A stretch of 64,000 bases of DNA from Sinotaia quadrata (taxonomy: Eukaryota > Mollusca > Gastropoda > Architaenioglossa > Viviparidae), in NCBI GenBank assembly GCA_028829895.1, contig CM054179.1, positions 109,533,375-109,597,374 of the forward strand, read 5' to 3'. A program made the translations under genes and the position numbers. The stretch's first letter is position 1. Every line of letters begins with the position of its first letter. The notes under the pieces were generated by a model. It saw only the letters and a program-made list of their open reading frames with translations. It was not told the origin of the DNA and searched no databases. Below are positions 1-14,100 of this stretch, one piece after another.

Positions 1-861
1 AATCCCAATAGTCATGATTGTTATTAATAGTTGTTTTAAGAAGTTCTTATGCAGATTATTAAGAACATCGTGTTTTAAAATTCAAGTTTGCTGAGCACAT
101 ATGATTCTGTCATTTCCATCTATAGAAGTATCATTCATCTGCAATTATCCCATCATTCCTACATCTTGAATGGAAGGATCAGAAAATTGAAATGTTGGAA
201 AACCTATTTTTGCTTAGTATAAACATGATGTTATACCTTAATTCTTGTTTCACGAAAGTAGTGTTTGGTACAATTTTTACAGCAAACATGATGTTATACC
301 TTAATCCTTGTTCCACGAAAGTAGTTTTTGGTACAATTCTTAGTATAAACATGATGTTATACCTTAATTCTTGTTTCACGAAAGTAGTGTTTGGTACAAT
401 TTTTACAGCAAACATGATGAACATAAAGTGTAATTATATGCCAGCTGCTTTTTGGACCTTTAAGAATTGTAGCGGTGGCAATGATTTTTCCTCAATGTGC
501 CTGGTTTACACGAATTATATTCGCAAAACTTTCAATGTTACCAGAAGGCACCAAAGGTTAATACCCCTCTTAAATATTCTCAATCATGGTTCAGTAAACA
601 AAGAAATATCTATTCAACTGACATGACTGCTCTTGTAATTGATTTCATATTACATATTTATAAAATCCACATGCTTTCATTCTGAAGTACCAATGCATGA
701 GTCACAGGTCAATAATGGCTGCTTCTGTCAGAACACGACAATGACATAAACATTAATTTAGACTTGTCAAGTACCGTTCTACTATCTGCATGCACTTTAT
801 TTTAGAAGGCTTAATGACAGGCAGACTAGACATTATGATGAAGTTTAGCATTATGACCTAC
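1..861 (-). other. Non-coding DNA downstream of the gene A transmembrane exon
   Basis: Apart from the 63-bp repeat listed separately, I see no exon here on either strand. The transmembrane exon ends in a clean splice donor, so the cytoplasmic-tail exon or exons of gene A must lie here undetected or to the left of the window. The overlapping open frames at 179-626 come from the in-frame repeat and are not supported as genes. Confidence 0.4.
218..420. repeat. 63-bp tandem repeat, about 3 copies
   Basis: The word AAACATGATG recurs at 221, 284, 347 and 410, a period of 63 bases. Alternate junctions read TAGTAT or ACAGCA, which suggests an older 126-bp dimer. Because 63 is a multiple of three, both strands stay open across the array and give spurious frames with 21-residue repeats. 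Confidence 0.85.
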
Positions 862-969
862 CTCGGTGTTTCTTCTTCCATAAAACAACCACTGTGAGGG
901 CAAGAGTAAGAACAACGAATGCACCGATACTTCCACTTATGATGAGAAGGAAATCCGTCGGTGTATCGC
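862..969 (-). CDS. Gene A exon 7: transmembrane segment
   Basis: The exon follows a TTTTTTTCAG acceptor, ends at GTAGGT, and is phase 1 at both ends. It encodes a short acidic/Pro linker (DTPTD), then about 25 hydrophobic residues from FLLIISGS through VVVLW, then the basic stop-transfer WKKKHR. This is a classical single-pass anchor with lectin and Ig domains outside. Splicing from Ig2 makes a glycine codon and keeps the frame. No tyrosine signalling motif lies within this exon. Confidence 0.88.
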
Positions 970-2121
970 CTGAAAAAAATCGAACAAATAAAGGATATTG
1001 AAGCACCTGTATGCGTGCACATGCACACACACACATGTGAATACACACTAACGTGCACATAAGCATACAAGTGTTAAGAGTTATACTGATGCGAACCTCC
1101 AGGTCACATGAAAATTATCTAAAAATAATTAGCATTAAAAATATGATAATTAATTTAAACAAAGCAATATTGCAATATTTACAGCTGCGTGTAAAGTATG
1201 TTGGTTTTTTCTCTCTTAAAATAAAGTATGTTGGTTTTTCTCTCTTAAAATAAAGTATGTTGGTTTTTCTCTCTTAAAATAAAGTATGTTGGTTTTTCTC
1301 TCTTAAAATAAAGTATGTTGGTTTTTCTCTCTTAAAATAAAGTATGTTGGTTTTTCTCTCTTAAAATAAAGTATGTTGGTTTTTCTCTCTTAAAATAAAG
1401 TATGTTGGTTTTTCTCTCTTAAAATAAAGTATGTTGGTTTTTCTCTTAAAATAAAGTATGTTGGTTTTTCTCTCTTAAAATAAAGTATGTTGGTTTTTCT
1501 CTCTTAAAATAAAGTATGTTGGTTTTTCTCTCTTAAAATAAAGTATGTTGGTTTTTCTCTCTTAAAATAAAGTATGTTGGTTTTTCTCTCTTAAAATAAA
1601 GTATGTTGGTTTTTCTCTCTTAAAATAAAGTATGTTGGTTTTTCTCTCTTAAAATAAAGTATGTTGGTTTTTCTCTTAAAATAAAGTATGTTGGTTTTTC
1701 TCTCTTAAAATAAAGTATGTTGGTTTTTCTCTCTTAAAATAAAGTATGTTGGTTTTTCTCTCTTAAAATAAAGTATGTTGGTTTTTCTCTCTTAAAATAA
1801 AGTATGTTGGTTTTTCTCTCTTAAAATAAAGGACATAAGGCAATGTAGTACATTGAAATGATATCTTTATCAATAATAATGATTAAATAAACACAATCAC
1901 ACCAGTAAAAAAAAGTTGGATAGCTAGGTAGATAGATAGATAGATAGATAGGTAAGTAGGTAGATAGATAGACAGACAGACAAATATAGATAAATAGATA
2001 GATAGGTAAACAATAGATAGATAGATAGATAGAAAGAAAGGTAGATAGATGGATAGACGGATAGATAGATAGATAAATATAGAGATAAATATATAGATAG
2101 GTAGGTAGGTAGGAAGGTAAG

Positions 2122-2177
<56 letters not shown>

Positions 2178-5100
2178 CAGATAGGTAGACATACGTCAAC
2201 GCCACATTAGTTATTGGTTATGAATTATATTTGTTAATTAATCACCCATAACTAATTGCAAGGGATGAAAATCTTAATTTATGTTATGAAATTCTCCAGA
2301 AGACACCAGTCATCTCTCTCACTTGTAGGCGCTGTTAAAGTTTTCTCTCTTCCACATCATTAAAGACATACCTTAACCGTCGCACAATATTTCTGTAAGT
2401 GGAAAACTTCTTACTACAGGAGAAGATTAATCCATCTTTTTACTCTATATTTAGCGAGCCCCCATCCACACACTTTCTTCTCCAATCTAATGTTATCAAC
2501 ATGTGTAAGGTCAATAAATTTTACAATAAATTTATTAAATCAATAATAAAATATACAATACATGAATATAGTCAAGAGAGCATTGACATTTTCACTTCAC
2601 ACTATGTTCAATCAATGCTGGATATTTGTTCAGTTTATCCTAGCAAAGACATAACCAGTAATTTAATCATAAATGTATAATCAACTTCATGGCACGGATA
2701 TGAGAGTTTCAGAGAAATATTTAAAGTCAATGTACATAACATGTTCAAAGATGGCAGCTGTTGCTGGCATGTGCTTCACAATCATGTGGTTTGCAACAAG
2801 TCTCTAACTTTCACATTTAGGCAAGGCCCCACGAGTCACTGCTAGAGGCACATTACACAACTGTTTCAGAATCATTGATACACTCTCCAAATATGTGCCA
2901 TAACTTTGTTACTCTGGTGGAGTCTAGGGTCCTCACTGGTTGAGTCTATGTAGACTTCCCCTCTTAAGCAGAGTAATATGTTGTTCTAATCAATGGCTGA
3001 TGCCTACAGTAACATTAACCACACAGTGCTCTTTGAATAAAAGCTAATCATTTTCTCTGAGCACAATCTTAATACTCTGAAATAAACATAATTTAATTAT
3101 ACATGGCAATTTATCATGATTACATTTTACACAAAATTATTAATCACCAAATATTGTAAATGCAACTCTACCATCATTCTGCAAAACCATGGATCGAAGT
3201 AATCTGTAACAATAGCTTACGGATTTCCTTAAAAATCTCATATGCTCTTTTTTCAAGCCTTTTGGCTTATTCAAACAGACTTTCAGATTTACACTACTAC
3301 AAAATATGTGCTTCCACTGCACACATGGCATGTATTTTTGTGTGGGAAAAACTTGTGGCTTGGGTTTACTCCCCTACTTAAAAGCTATATAGTTGACCTA
3401 AGGGCAGGGCTTCATCCAAGCTTCCATTCACACATAGAATTAACAGCGCTTCCGACTTTCCGTCCTTGCTCATGCCAAACATCCACCCCCACCCCCTTCC
3501 TCTCTCATTCAGATACATTTACGATCAAGGATGCCTCTTACTGTGTTTACTATAATGGACTGGTCGGATTTCTGTTTGTTCACATCGAAGTTTGGCTTAC
3601 TAGCTTACTTCTCTTTGACCCAGATGGGTGATGCAAAAGTTATGTCGTATGTCTGTATAAGCCCATATTAAACTGCATTTTGCCTCTACATTAAAATTTT
3701 ATTTTCTACTCATTCCTTACATCTAAATGTTATTCCATTATATATTTCTTTTATAATATTTATTGATGGGATCTGGGCGAGATTTATCAATATCCAGACA
3801 TGAACATGTGACGACTGATTAGTGAGCAAACTGATTTTACAAAAGCATTTCTCACACACTCAAGTAACTGGTAACTTTTAAATCTAGTAACTAAAATTGC
3901 ACAACCAATGTAAGCATTATATTCTCAACACACTCAAGCAGCTAGTAATCTAGTTCCTTAAACTGCACAATCAATGTAAACAATATAATCTACACATACT
4001 CAATAATGGTAATACAGTGATACATATATAAACACAACATATAATCAAGAATATAAAAAAATCAAAAGGTTAATTAAAAAAAAGTTTCAAAAGAGAAAAT
4101 AGGATAGACAATGCAAGACAGTTCTAGATAGTGTTATAAAAATAATGAGACAAAACTACTATGTAAATGTCTATTCCACTAGTCAAATGTATCTATTTCT
4201 AACTCTGTTTTAGTTTAGGATTTCCCATTAAGTTCTAAATTCAACACATTTTCCAATAATTGTTTTCCACATTTACTCTTTTCAAATCATACGCAGACAG
4301 ATCCTCCAATTTATGTGACCCAACGCCTCTTAGGTAATGGATAGAATTATCATTAAGTAATTAGCCATCCACAACTAATTACAAGTGATGAGAATCTTAA
4401 TTTATATTATTAATGACCCTTCAGCAAACACCATTCATCTCTTTCTCTTGGTGGTTATTTGGGCAATATAAAGGTTTTCTCTCTTCTACAGCATACAATC
4501 AATTTCGTGATTTGGGGGGAGTAGTAAACTATCAAACCAATAGCACTCTCCTACTGTTGCTGTAGTATTACAAATGTTATTGATGGGAGAGTAATATTGT
4601 AGATGAGAGAAATGGAATTGAAATTTTTAAAGAAAATTAAAATTATCACTTGCGTCTCAACTAATTACACAAACATATTATTAATTATTACATTTAATTG
4701 AGAAAGACAGAATATTGAAATAATATCAATGTTTTTTCTCACTTACTTTCTCACCCTCCCGAAAGTAGAAACAATACAACGTATGTCATGAAATGTAAAT
4801 TTCATTGTGTTTCCAATTTTAAAAGTTTCTAAAGAAAGTTGTATTGTTTGTTTGCAGATTTTTTATATTTAGTCTCTTGACATAAGTTACTTATAAAATT
4901 TGATATAAATAGAATATACATGAAGTTACTCTGAAAGTCATGAGGTATCACTTGCCTATACATCAATCAGTTGATGTGGCTAATCACGATGCAGCTTATC
5001 ATGTAGTTCTATGTATCACACGTACTTTGTCGTCTGCCCTCATGCTACACAACTGTAACATCATGAATATGCTTTTGTCACAGTCGAAACGTTGCTTTAA

Positions 5101-8100
5101 ACTGTAGGCTGGATCCAGAATGCTGAGTACAGACCTGACTAAGTTCAGAAATTAAACTGAAGAACACGATGAAAAACAATAAAGTATGATAATGAACCCT
5201 GCAATTAACAATGCAGTAATGAGTATTTTGCCCAATTAATTGGCAGTAGACGTGTGTCAGAGGCAAATCTCTTTGAATGACGAAATATATAAATTAAAAT
5301 ATATTTAGATTCTATCTAACAATTTTGCATTTTACAATAGTCATACCAGAAACACGAAAGATTTTAAAATTATATTTTCTCACACGTAGCACTAGAGTAA
5401 ATATCATGTCTTTAGCTGCTCCTAAAGGAAAGGTTGATAAAACTGAATTGACAATTCCTGAATTCTATTACTTAAATCATTTGCACTTGTTTTCAGAGTC
5501 TTTAGACCCATAAATTCACACATACTTCTATGATCATTAACGTACCTTGATCCCTTACTTTTGGCTGCAAGTAGGATAGTCTCGAAGAGAAGTGATTTTT
5601 TTTTAACGTAGATCTACATTATCACATATTTCATGTGACATGTACTACACACATTGACTTGTGGGTCAAGATATTTTTCCACACCTACTCATTCATGAAC
5701 TAACACATGCTACTCTTAATCCCATGCTCCACCTCCACCCTGGGTTTAAGACTTCTGCCTTTCCCATTGATACTTCTGGGTTCTACTCACTACTGAAGTT
5801 CATGGTCAGATTTACAAGTTTAGATAATTTATTTTAATTATTTCTATTTGCCCTACACTGGTCTTCAACTAAAAAAAACCACACTGTCTGCTTTCCTTGT
5901 AAGTTAAATCACTAGACTTAATGAGTATGTGCCCTTTATCTTGTGTTGTTTTAATTTGCATAATTTAATATTTATGTAATGCGACCGGGCTAAAATTAAT
6001 GCCCTTGTCTCGGAAGAGACTGACTGTGTCTTATTTACAGCAGTGTGTAAGCCTGAAACTGGTGGATAGGAAAGACTTTGGACCAGATTCACTAAGTGGT
6101 TTAACACGGTAAAAGCTACAGTGCATAGATTGAGAATAGCTCAACTATAAATATAATTTTATTACGAAAACATTTACACGTTATAAATGCTTATTTTGTA
6201 TACTCTAATCAATGTTTATCTTATTGCACACTTGCTATTCATTCATTCAGTGATCTTTTCGGCTGTGTTACTAATTAAATTCACAAGTTCATAATATTAT
6301 TTACCTTCATTTATCTTCATTTGTTTTACATATTCAAGTGCGATTAAGTGTAACATTCTGCAAACCCTGTATCTCTAAATGTGTGGTTTCCTGTCGTAAG
6401 ACATAATATGTCTATGTCTGTAATGTTATTTGTCTCTTGCAAGCCTGCAACATTAATTTTTTTATTAACCTATAAAAATATTCGTCTGTCATAAGTCTGC
6501 AGTGTAACCAATCACGTTAATTGTCTGTCAAAAGTTTGTCAAGCTGTTCATGACCTTTCTTTGTGCATAATACTGAAGAGTGCATCAGTAGCGACTGTTG
6601 AACTATGTACCGACACGTTGCCACAATCATCCCACCCGTTTGTTACTCGATCTAATCATGCATTAAGCTGTATTTCTTTATTAATTATGTCACAATATTT
6701 AATTTTGCATTCAGCCTTTATCCTTATTAATGACATCACACACTAGTATGTCATAAGATCTAAATAAACAAATAGTCATCATTATTACTTAATTATGTCA
6801 AACACCAGTACGTCACAAAATCTATTTGTACATTCAGACATCACTATTTATTTACTTGACACACACCTGCAATGTTTATCTTGTATGTTGCTGTTCGTGT
6901 CAGGTTGATATCCCTCATATTCCTTGCAGTACACGTCACTGTTTTACCATCATCACTTGTTGAAGGTGTGAATGAACAGGTACTGCCATTTATAAGCAGC
7001 TCAACCTGGTCACAGGTTATCCCACTCCACGTGTAGCTAACTCCAGGAAATGCGTCATAGGCAAAGCAAGAAAGGCTCACAGTCTGGTTTGGTCTGAGGT
7101 GTGTGAACAAAGGTTCAGAGATCGATACATTCGAAGGACCGTCTGGTGTATAGACACAAATTAAAAAAATACAGATATATGCACTAGTGCAAGTAAGTAT
7201 ATACATAATCAATCGTATAAGTGAATGTTCTCTTTTAATTAAATACATTCAAAATATATTTATAATGTTAAGGGAATATTTGATAGACATTATTCGATGT
7301 ATTTCATTATGGGGATGAGACCGGTGTTATCACTATAACGTACACGCGAATATCGACAATATTTTGTGTCGTTTGATACCAAATCACTGCATAGAACTTT
7401 GGGCAGTCAATTTTATTTTAAACTTTTAGCTAAAACACTTTTGAAATGTTTTATTTATATATCGGACTGACCAAGATTAATTCTAGTTCGCAATAACATT
7501 TTGTTCATAGTAGAATCCTATTCTCACAAGGAACACTCTCTGTATATCTTCAGTGTTTGGAAACATTGATAATTTGAAACGCATTTCCTTTATGTGTTGG
7601 TATTACTAGTACATATTTATACTTTTAAAATGGTTTATTCTTACAAACAACAATATAGTAGTTATAGTAGTTAGTGATACGAGATATTGGTGGTTAGTGT
7701 TGTACTAGTCAGCAATACTAGATATTAGTGGTAAATGTTGTACTAGTCAGCAATACTTGATATTAGTGGTTAGTTTTGTACTAGTCAGTAATACTATGTA
7801 TTAGTGGTATGTATTGTACTAGTCAGCAATACTTGATATTAGTGGTAAATGTTGTACTAGTCAGCAATACTTGATATTAGTGGTATATGTTGTACTAGTC
7901 AGCAATACTTGATATTAGTGGTTAGTGTTGTACTAGTCAGTAATACTATGTATTAGTGGTATGTGTTGTACTAGTCAGCAATACTAGATGTGGCGTTAAT
8001 AATAGTCTCACTAGTGGTAGTATAGTAGTTGTAATAGATGAAGTATGGAAGAGTAATGTTTATTATCTGTAATATCAATGTTAATAATGTTTATGGCAGT

Positions 8101-11100
8101 GATGACAGTTGTAGTAGTAGTTGAAGGATGTCTATTAATATTTAGTCCAGATACGACAGGTATGTTCTTCATAACATTGTAACGCATTACATATTTTGAG
8201 TGTCTCATACAGTTTGGTACATTAAATTATCGGTTTAATAAACGTTTGATCGCGGGTGTGAAATGGAATACATTTGTCAAGACATTGCCACTGGTTTATT
8301 GTATAGCAAGCATTTATACATATATATACTTTGTTTATTATTCCACTCACCCGCAATGCTTATCCTGTATGACGCTGTTCGCGACAGGCTTATGTCTTTG
8401 ACGTTCTTTGCAGTACACGTCACGGTCTTACCGTCATCACTTTTTGAAGGTGTAAATGTACAGGTGCTTCCCTGTGTAAGTAGCTCTCTCTGGACACAGG
8501 ATATCCCACTCCAGGAGTACTGCACTCCAGGAAATACATCGTATGCAGTACAGGAAATATTTACACTCTGTTGTGGACTGAGATGTTTGACCAGTGGTCC
8601 AGAAAGTGAAATATTTGAAGGGCCGTCTGATGAAACATAAGATTATGAGTATTACAAAATCAACATAGACAAAATAAATACACAACTAGTGATCTATTTG
8701 TCACTCTCTTAATATTAATGGGTTGACATCAGTTACCTGTATAAATTATTCTGTAATCACTGATTATAATACATCGCTGCTATCGTTTTATTTTATGAAC
8801 TGCAGTCTAACTCTAGACTATAGGTGGCCTTCCCACTGGTTTAAGTACAACAATTTAAATTGTATCAATTAGTGCTTTTATAGTTTCATGTGTAATATAC
8901 ATTTAAATATCACATATTTGAATATCAAAGATGAACTTATGTACATACAAGATGAAGTGTTCTACCTATCTATCAATATATATATATTCATTTTAAGTCG
9001 TATTTGACAAATATTGTGCTTTAAGAATGCAAGGCACCAAGATATTATGTTTAAATTGATTTTACCTACGGTACATACGATGCATGCTTTTTGTGAAATT
9101 ATTTAATGAAACAAATAGCCGGTAGTTAAAGATCATGGATACAAATATATTTCCTGCATTTTTGAGATATTTCGTGTCTTAGTTTTGTTCAATCAAACAC
9201 AGTAAATCATACCGATATTGCGAATGTAAAACATCAGAGAAATATTACCAAGTACACGCACATGTTTGTGCCTTGCAAACAAAGCCTTTCTTTATCTCGC
9301 TGTTATCTGTGGGCTCCATTGCACAATAGCCGTCGTTCCATTGACCATTCCAGTAATACATTTCACCACAGTTCTCTTTTTGCAAGTGATTGTTCGGCTC
9401 CCCAGAACTCCACTTTGCAAAATTAACGAGCGAATTATCTGTCCATCCGAAACCATTTAAAGTGCCTTTGAAATAAAAAAAACCCCATAGACTACTGAAA
9501 GCAGATTATGTCATGTGATGAATGATACAAAATATTTTTTAATTAATCAGAACCTAAAATAGTAAGTGTTAAATAAGTGCATAGCCTGTGTCTAAAGGTA
9601 ATTTTTATAAACGTCATTTTTCATGTTTTCTTTGCACACAAACAACAAAGGAAGAAAGAAATAAACTAAGTACATATGAATACGGGGTAAGTATGTTTCT
9701 CTGAGTTCAGGAGCAATTTTGTGAATATACATAGGTATAGATATTATCATCTTCATCATAGTTATTTTATTATTATTGTGATAATGACGCAAATTAAGAT
9801 GGCGTTCATTCAGTAAAATAGGGACTCCTAGCCATGAAAAATAGTGTTAACCATGAAGAATAGAGTGTTAACCATGAAGAATAGAGTGTTAACCATGAAG
9901 AATAGAGTGTTAGCCATAAAATAGAGTGTTAGCCATGACAAATAGTAATTCTTTACGTCGCCAAGAGATCTATGTAATATGCGCAAGTTTATATATATTT
10001 AGTATAAATCTCAAGAATTAATTCAAAAGTGTATGCAATTATTTCTTTGCTTTACAGTGTTTTCCAGTGATTCATTAATATTTGGGGGAGGTCATAATAT
10101 TTGTGTGTGTGTGTGTGGGGGGAGGGGGTCATCGTTAAACGTCATCAGCCTATTTTTGTAGACAAATTAATATTAATTTTCTCTGCTTACCTCCGCGTTG
10201 TCGCTTAAGTCCAATCCATATTATTTGCGATTTATTTTTGATCATGTTATAAATAAAACTGTTTTCACGTTCACTGTGAATGCTCACAAGGTCCATGTTC
10301 ATTTGTCTGTGAAAAGATAATCAATGTTAAAGAAACTTTTGCATTAATCAGTTTCACTGTAATGAAAAGAATCTCATTAAATATTTCACACTTTAGATGG
10401 CAAGTGCTTTTGTGATTAATGTTACAAATGTGATGATTTAATGAAGATGTATATTGTATTTCCTTTTACTATAAAACCTAACACGTCGCTGTTTCATTAC
10501 ACAGATTTGACTACCATTATGAACCAAATGCGGAGTGAGTTTATTTATGAACTTAAATGTTAAACACTAGCAAATATTAGGATATTTGCGAACACTAGCG
10601 AACATTAGGACACTAGCAGCTATTAGGATATTAGCGAATATTAGGATATTAGCAAACATTAGTTTAGAAGCAAATATTACTATACTAGGGAATATTAGGA
10701 TACTAGTAAATGTTATGAGCTAGGAAATGTTATGCTATTAGAAAATATTAGGGTACTATCAAATATTAGGATACAAACAAATATTAAGATACTACCCACT
10801 ATTAAGATACTTGCAAATATTAGGATGGTAGCAAATATTCGGATAATAGCAATTATTATGATCCTAGCAAATATTAGGATAGTAGCAACTATTAATAGTT
10901 AGCGAATGTTAAATTATGATTACCAACTTATCATAATTATAAAATCTAAAATTCAAATGTTAATGGACTGTAAAAGCAAAGGTTTTTATTTGCATAGTTG
11001 AAGTAAGATGCTAGAAAAATGGTACATTTGTATGACGACTGTCAATTTTACCTGCATGTCTTTTGTGCTTCAGGCCATGTCTTCTTGTTTATAAATTCTG

Positions 11101-14100
11101 AAAGATAACAGTTGTCTTCATACCGTATCCAGTTTTGTTTACAGAATCCCTGCGTGTGCTGAAGCACTGCACAAACTTTAATTGAATGTTTATATAATCA
11201 CTTCAGAATAAAAATTAACAAAAGCCTTAGACTTTATTTCTAATATTATTTCAAATTGGACTTGAAAGTTGGCCCTAATCTCAAATTACTCTTCTTTAGA
11301 CTCAAACCGGTTCATCCCATCTTAGACTCCAATTATGAGGACATCTATCTTAGGCTCTGTAATTCTCAAACAAACCACAGATTCTTCTCAAAAGTAAGCG
11401 ATATACAGGTCTTTACACCTAGGCATGATTTCTTTAATATCACTTGGTTTACATCACCAACTCTGGTCACGTGATACGCCTACGTCATTTCCTCTTGTAG
11501 ATCTGTATGCGAGACGTGTTTGGTCTTTGTTTACTTTATATGAGTGCACTTTCGCATACCTAATCTCTTAATTTATGCAATGTTACTCAATTCAGCACTT
11601 TTCACTCTTTCTCGCTTATATTCTTCCTGGGGAAATATTGAGGATTATTCTTTTGTTGGTGAACTGCGTCCAGGGATTCTCGTGTAGTTTTCTCGTCATG
11701 CTTATTACGCGTTAAGTCCAGGGACTATGGTGTAGTTTTCTCGTCATGCTTATTACGCGTTAAGTTCAGGGACTCTGGTGTAGTTTTCTCGTCATGCTTA
11801 TTATGCGTCCAGAGCTTAATCAAATATCGTGCATTATTCGTTTCTACAGTAGTTTTGCTTCTATTGTGCTTCTAGTCTTTATACTCTATCTCATTTCATT
11901 TCTTTATAAAGTTAAATATATGTGAAATCATTCCTAAATTCAATGAATTATAACAGAATACATTTTGTGTGCGCGTGAATTTGTATGTGTTTACATGCGT
12001 GTGAAAAATGTAGAGTATACAAGATGTTGAAACGTCACTTTTTTAAAAATGAGTTGTTCATATTTATATAAACTAAAGTGTTCTTTATATTTATTGAAAT
12101 GTTTCTTTAAAAGGAAAATATCATGCGAAGTTCTCATTACACAATATTGATTTTAATTTGATTTTTTTAAATTAAGCATTCAAAGTATAAATTAACATTA
12201 GATCAGTTAGTTAATCACATGATAAAATTGATTTATTGTACTATAGCCTGCAGAACTGAGATTAATTAGTTTTTATTATAGTTTTATTATAATTTAATTT
12301 GTATTATACATATTCCTTCTCAAAATAAACTAATATATTGTGTGCACAATCAGTCAGTCCAGTATTAGTGATCTACGCCAAAATGTGGACTTGAAACATC
12401 TCTATTAGGAAGTGTACTCTGTTGTCATAGCCACAGATCTGCTATATTTCATTTCTGAGACAAAATGTCGAATCCTCAGAACATTAACGTGAGCGTTAAC
12501 AGTTCAATCTGTAAATTCATCTGAGACAAGGAAACGTTTGATACATTCAAATATGGCTAATTAAGTTACTTTTTCAGAAGTTAATTTCCTGTTTAACAGC
12601 ATTCCGTTTAGCTTAAGGTAAAACACGGGATCATGCGGATCGGATTATGATCTCGTAGGGCGACTGTAAATTCACACACTTATTTTTCTGGGTTTATGAT
12701 CTCGTAGGGCGACTGTAAATTCACACAGACTTATTTTTCTGGGTTTATGATCTCATTGGGTGACTGTAAATTCACACAGACTTATTTTTGTGGGTTTATG
12801 GGTAAAACACATCGTGAATTTCTTTTATCACGCTCCATAATTGTTGAGCATCAGTCTGAGAGTTCTTGATTTAAGATAGCCCATTAACAGTTTAAATTTC
12901 TTTTAACCGGGGTTTTGCACATATTTGGCATTGGTTACAGATGTAACGTCGTCCTCTATAACAACAATAGCGACAAAGTTATTCGGGCATTTCTTTGTAT
13001 GCTTTCATCAGATTAGCATGACACATTTACACTTTAGATCCGTACTGAATTCAGAAATTGCACCCACTCGTTTTCTCGACAACGTCCTTACCATGATACA
13101 TCTAGTTTGTTTCAGTAAAGAGGTAATAGCAAAAACACCCCTGTATCAACTTCAATGTTACACACTTTTGTCTTGCAATTGTACGGACGTGCTTTTCTGG
13201 CTTTGCTTCCACATATATTTCTAGCTGCTATTTGACATTCCAGAAATCCTACATGCCAGAAAATGGTGAACAGCACGGATTTGCTACTGACGTAGTACTA
13301 ATCAAGCTGTGAAAATCCTCCTCGGAGTATTACATAGCATAATCAATGACAGTGTAAAACCACGGTGGCTTGGATCAATATGAGGGCATGAATTCTATAA
13401 TAAGACCAATGGCTACTACAACAATGGCAGCACAGTGATCAGCAGTACATGCAGTGAGGATATTTCAATCACCTCATTATGGTTATGATAATGTGCTGCT
13501 GGACCACCTATACCGGCTGATAGCGCCCGTCTTCCTGCATCGCAACAGCAACAATGCCAGAAGCACTACCACCACCACCATCAACTCCAACGAAGAGGAC
13601 AAAGCGTTGAACGTCCTGGGCACATGTATGTGCTAGGTCCAGACCTGGTGTGCTACTAGCCCGAGCTCTGTAACACACCCACTCTCACTCCAACATCGAG
13701 AATGATAACAACATCAACCAGATCTTTAGACCATGACATGATTTTAGCAATGGGGCGCGAATTTCAAACTGCAAAAATTGCAAAGTTTCATCCAAAGACA
13801 ACAGACAACATGGCATTCATACAATAGCAACACAAGAAATATACATCAACAAACCTTCACAACATGGATATCATAATTGTCAACACTACAGACTCAGCAT
13901 ACAGGGGAAAAGTCTACAGATCTCCATAGGAACTAAAACAACAACTTTCAACTCCACAAACCCAAGACCCAAGAAACAAAGAACACAGAACTCAACAGAA
14001 ACACAACTGGGATGGTGGGAGAAACACCTACAGCATTCAGAGCAAAACGCAAGCAACCAGGAAAAAGAAAAACAATATAGCACATAATGCCAACCATTCT

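Noticed and set aside
1193..1830. Regular 29-bp repeats as a CRISPR array
   Set aside because: There are no unique spacers between units, no cas genes, and the surrounding genes are spliced eukaryotic genes. It is a minisatellite.
1821..2205. Tyr/Leu/Ser/Ile-rich minus-strand frames of 93-123 codons
   Set aside because: Translation of the (GATA)n tract.
3242..3631. 129-codon plus-strand frame
   Set aside because: No recognisable domain, no splice or promoter context, and it lies in an intron of gene A on the opposite strand.
6000..6110. Conserved acceptor-like block (also 24.0 kb and 63.15 kb) as an exon
   Set aside because: The sequence after TTTCAG is similar in all three copies, but small indels shift the frame, so coding is not conserved.
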